In this document: positions 42,701-45,402 of the stretch, piece after piece
Numbering within the stretch: position 1 is the first letter of the stretch
Layout: each line of letters opens with the position of its first letter
NCBI GenBank assembly: GCA_015057615.1
Contig: SVEA01000113.1
Coordinates: 1-45,402, forward strand
From: Lachnospiraceae bacterium
Lineage (GTDB): Bacteria; Bacillota; Clostridia; Lachnospirales; Lachnospiraceae
DNA: 45,402 nt
Direction: 5' to 3'
The notes under the pieces: generated by a model
Told to the model about the DNA's origin: nothing
Databases searched by the model: none
The model's input: the letters and a program-made list of their open reading frames with translations, nothing else
Program-made: the position numbers and the translations under genes

Positions 42701-44158
42701 TCAGACTTTATTTTGAATTGCAGGAAGCTTCATAAACAGAGGTCTCCCGGAAATCCCCGGTTCCGTCATGGAATATGGATTTAAAATAACATCCAGCTGC
42801 TCTTTTGTAAGCAAACCGTCTCTTAGAATCAAATCTCTTATGGAAGCACCGGTCTTGATTGCTTCCTTTGCCACAATGGCTGCTTTCTCATAACCGACAA
42901 AGGGACAGATTGCGGTAATTATACCTACACTATTCTCCACCATGTTCCGGCAATATTCCACATTTGCCGTAATCCCGGTAATGCAATTGTCAACCAGAGT
43001 ACGAACAGCATTCGTCAGGGTTTCTATGGATTGGAATAAATTGTTGAATATAATCGGCTCAAAAGCATTGAGCTCTAACTGGCCTGCTTCGGCTGCCATC
43101 GCGATTGTCATATCATTACCGATAATATTAAATGCTACCTGGTTTACAACCTCTGGAATAACCGGATTCACCTTTCCCGGCATAATGGAGGAACCATTTT
43201 GCTTTTCAGGAAGATGGATTTCGCCAAAGCCTGTTCTTGGACCGGAGGACATAAGTCTTAAATCATTGGACATTTTAGACAGATTCACTGCACAAGCTTT
43301 TACTATTCCCGATACAAAGGGATATCCGTCAAGGTTCTGCGTTGCATCAATCAGATCATAAGCCTGCACCAGGGGTAACCCTGAGATCAATGCAATATTT
43401 TTCACTATTTTCTGACAATACTGAATATCTGCATTTAAGCCAGTTCCAACAGCAGTGCCTCCCATATTTAATTTGCTCATTTCCTGCTTTGCACTCTCAA
43501 ACCGTGCAATATCCCTGCGTATTGCGGTACTATATGCCCTGAATTCCTGACCCAGCCGAATCGGTATGGCATCCTGCAACTGGGTTCTTCCCATTTTTAT
43601 AACATCATCGAATTCCTCCGATTTTTTTACCAAAGCTTTATATAAGCGTTCCAGTTGCTGCCCGGCTTTATCTAATAGTTTTATAACCGTTATTCTGCCG
43701 CAGGAGGGGAATACATCATTTGTTGACTGCCCATAATTCACATGATCATTTGGATTAACAATCGTGTAATTACCTTTCTCGCCGCCTAGTATTTCAATCG
43801 CGCGATTGGCAATTACCTCATTGACGTTCATGTTTAAGGATGTCCCCGCGCCTCCCTGAATTGGATCCACGATGAACTGGTCAAGCATTTTACCTGCTAT
43901 AATTTCATCACATGCTTTAACAATGGCATCCGTCCTTTTTTTGTCCAGATGTCCTATTTCATAATTTGTTATAGCGGCAGCTTTTTTTATTTGAGCGGCA
44001 CTCGCAATTAATTCCGGATGCATCTTCGTGCCGGTAATATTAAAATTTTCTACTGCTCGTAAGGTCTGTACTCCGTAGTAAGCATCCAATGGGACTTCCT
44101 TCGTTCCTATGGAATCATGTTCTGTTCTAAATTTTTTTGTTTTGTCAATTTTCGTCAT
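42701..44158 (-). CDS. aspA: Aspartate ammonia-lyase
   Basis: A 485-residue member of the fumarase/aspartase superfamily that deaminates aspartate to fumarate and ammonia. The superfamily signature GSSIMPGKVNPVIPE carries the catalytic-loop Ser. The N-terminal EHDSIGTKEVPLDAYYGVQT is characteristic of aspartases, and GQSTNDVFPS and GGTAVGTGLN form the active site. GGAG precedes the ATG. It is divergent from the LysR gene at 44285, which probably controls it. Confidence 0.93.
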   Translation of the reverse strand: MTKIDKTKKFRTEHDSIGTKEVPLDAYYGVQTLRAVENFNITGTKMHPELIASAAQIKKAAAITNYEIGHLDKKRTDAIVKACDEIIAGKMLDQFIVDPIQGGAGTSLNMNVNEVIANRAIEILGGEKGNYTIVNPNDHVNYGQSTNDVFPSCGRITVIKLLDKAGQQLERLYKALVKKSEEFDDVIKMGRTQLQDAIPIRLGQEFRAYSTAIRRDIARFESAKQEMSKLNMGGTAVGTGLNADIQYCQKIVKNIALISGLPLVQAYDLIDATQNLDGYPFVSGIVKACAVNLSKMSNDLRLMSSGPRTGFGEIHLPEKQNGSSIMPGKVNPVIPEVVNQVAFNIIGNDMTIAMAAEAGQLELNAFEPIIFNNLFQSIETLTNAVRTLVDNCITGITANVEYCRNMVENSVGIITAICPFVGYEKAAIVAKEAIKTGASIRDLILRDGLLTKEQLDVILNPYSMTEPGISGRPLFMKLPAIQNKV

Positions 44159-44197
44159 ACATTTTTCTCCATTTTATTTATATTTTCCCTTGTTTTT

Positions 44198-44226
44198 ATT
44201 ATAGTTTTCCCCTATGATAGAATCAA
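44198..44226 (-). promoter_or_regulatory. Promoter of aspA
   Basis: TTGATT (44221-44226), 17-bp spacer, TATAAT (44198-44203) on the minus strand. Confidence 0.6.
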
Positions 44227-44240
44227 ATATATATATCTAT

Positions 44241-44267
44241 ATATCACTTATAGATTTTAAGTTATAT
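44241..44267. promoter_or_regulatory. Dyad operator candidate for the LysR regulator
   Basis: ATATCACTT and AAGTTATAT are inverted repeats with one mismatch, separated by nine bases. The dyad lies 15 bp upstream of the aspA -35 and directly before the lysR ribosome site, a position suited to activating aspA and repressing lysR. Confidence 0.45.
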
Positions 44268-44284
44268 CACAGGGGAGATTTTTT

Positions 44285-45256
44285 ATGTTTCAAGGCAAGG
44301 AATACGTTTATGAAGTATATAAGACAAGAAGCTTTTCTAAGGCAGCAGCCAACCTTTACATTTCACAGCCTTCCTTAAGTGCTACTGTTAAAAAAATAGA
44401 GCAGCGGATTGGGTCACCGATTTTTGACCGCAGTACGAATCCGATCCGGCTTACCGAATGCGGGCAGAAATATATTCAATATATTGAACGCATTTTCGAT
44501 ATGGAAAGTGAATTTCAGAAGCAAATGAACAATTTATCCGAGCTTCGTACCGGCAATCTTACCATAGGCGGAAGCAATTTGTTTTCCTCTTATATCTTAC
44601 CTCCGCTGCTTACTGCGTTTATGAAGAAATATCCGCTGATTCATATCAATATAATAGAAGCAAATACGAAATTGTTAGAGAAAGCACTATTTACGGGAAA
44701 TCTCGATTTAATAATTGACAATTACCAGTTTCCGGAGACGATATACAGCCATCATCATTTTTGCCGGGAGCATCTACTTCTCGCGGTACCGACAGGCTTC
44801 CCCTCAAACAGCAGCCTGATCGACAAGCAGTTATCCGCACAGGATATCTACAATAATAAGCACTTAAAAGCGTCTACTTCTTTTGTTTCCTTAATGGAAT
44901 TCAAGGAAGAGCCCTTTATATTGCTGCGCTCCGGTAATGATACAAGGGAACGCTCCGAACGGCTATTTAAAGAAGCTCAAATCACGCCGAATATTATACT
45001 TGAGTTGGATCAGCAGGTCACTGCCTACCATGTCGCCTGTTACGGTATGGGCATAACGATTATTTCAGATACCTTAATCAAAAAGGTACCCGCCGATGAT
45101 CGTGTTGTTTTTTATAAATTAGAGGAATCTATCGCTGCTAGAAATATTTATTTTTATCGCAAAAGCACCAAATATGTTACACGCGCTATGGAAGAGTTTC
45201 TTAAATTATCCTGTCAGGATGCGAATACGATACCATCCGAAAAAGTAACAAATTAA
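44285..45256 (+). CDS. LysR-family transcriptional regulator
   Basis: A 323-residue regulator with an N-terminal winged helix-turn-helix (about 3-62, with AAANLYISQPSLSATVKKIE as recognition region), a linker helix (about 62-88) and a periplasmic-binding-like effector domain (about 90-300). AGGGGAG lies eight bases before the ATG. Divergence from aspA over 126 bp suggests local control of aspartate catabolism. Ligand unknown. Confidence 0.9.
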   Translation: MFQGKEYVYEVYKTRSFSKAAANLYISQPSLSATVKKIEQRIGSPIFDRSTNPIRLTECGQKYIQYIERIFDMESEFQKQMNNLSELRTGNLTIGGSNLFSSYILPPLLTAFMKKYPLIHINIIEANTKLLEKALFTGNLDLIIDNYQFPETIYSHHHFCREHLLLAVPTGFPSNSSLIDKQLSAQDIYNNKHLKASTSFVSLMEFKEEPFILLRSGNDTRERSERLFKEAQITPNIILELDQQVTAYHVACYGMGITIISDTLIKKVPADDRVVFYKLEESIAARNIYFYRKSTKYVTRAMEEFLKLSCQDANTIPSEKVTN

Positions 45257-45264
45257 AGCATAAT

Positions 45265-45335
45265 TGATTTGAGTGTCAAATCCCTCATGCGTTTGCCGCA
45301 CCACTATGAATGAAAACTGGTTACTGACACTTTTT
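45265..45335. repeat. IR-A-related end pair (short derivative)
   Basis: GATTTGAGTGTCAAA at the left matches the IR-A terminus, and ACTGACACTTTTT at the right supplies a complementary TGACACT. The interior is not IR-A. It may act as a terminator for the LysR gene. The last ~65 bases hold nothing recognisable. Confidence 0.45.
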
Positions 45336-45402
45336 GGTTTATTAGTTACTTTATTTTGGTTATAATCAATACCATACAGTAGTGAGATCGAAGCTTTATT
45401 GA

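Overview
The window looks like the chromosome of a low-GC, strictly anaerobic, probably spore-forming Clostridia, most likely a Lachnospiraceae (Clostridium cluster XIVa) carbohydrate degrader. The grounds are the AT-rich intergenic DNA, strong AGGAGG ribosome binding sites, a T-box leader on serS, a B12-dependent class II ribonucleotide reductase, a superoxide reductase, YesM/YesN-type sugar sensing and a cytoplasmic GH3 glycosidase. No species assignment was possible without a search.

Layout. 1-3.9 kb (minus): a MoxR ATPase, DUF58 protein and transglutaminase-like membrane protein operon (the last runs off the left edge), preceded by a ~200-nt structured RNA with its own promoter and terminator. 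4-8.5 kb (plus): a membrane-anchored foldase-like protein, a tiny Asn/Ser-rich protein and TrkA/TrkH potassium uptake. 9-14 kb (minus): a DUF3298-like protein, a PutP-type Na+ symporter, and nrdJ behind a consensus promoter bracketed by NrdR-like boxes. 14.5-16.8 kb (plus): GH3 beta-glucosidase.

17-29.7 kb (all minus) is a sugar sensing and uptake block: YesN-type regulator, YesM-type kinase and two membrane-anchored sugar-binding proteins (sensors rather than transporter subunits), then a chemoreceptor, a small membrane protein and mglBAC, a galactose/glucose/ribose-type ABC importer. The likely logic is that the sensor pair detects extracellular sugar, the two-component system induces uptake, the chemoreceptor biases movement, and GH3 processes imported oligosaccharide. 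The direct regulatory link is inferred.

30-36.8 kb: XRE regulator, T-box/serS, a tandem-repeat beta-propeller lectin-like protein, a second chemoreceptor, and a PerR-box-like superoxide reductase operon whose first gene (ferritin-like) is frameshifted. 36.8-45.4 kb: a DUF3298-like protein, a 52-residue membrane protein missed by ATG-based calling, an AraC/GyrI regulator, two tRNA-Leu genes in opposite orientation around a Rieske oxidoreductase and tRNA-Asn, then aspA divergent from a LysR regulator.

The most unusual property is the density of non-coding repeats. There is a ~300-bp palindromic element (IR-A) in about nine full or truncated copies, a ~230-bp long-hairpin element (IR-B), a GC-rich ~120-bp element (GC-C) that sits after terminators, and several single inverted repeats. 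No transposase, phage, CRISPR or rRNA gene is visible.
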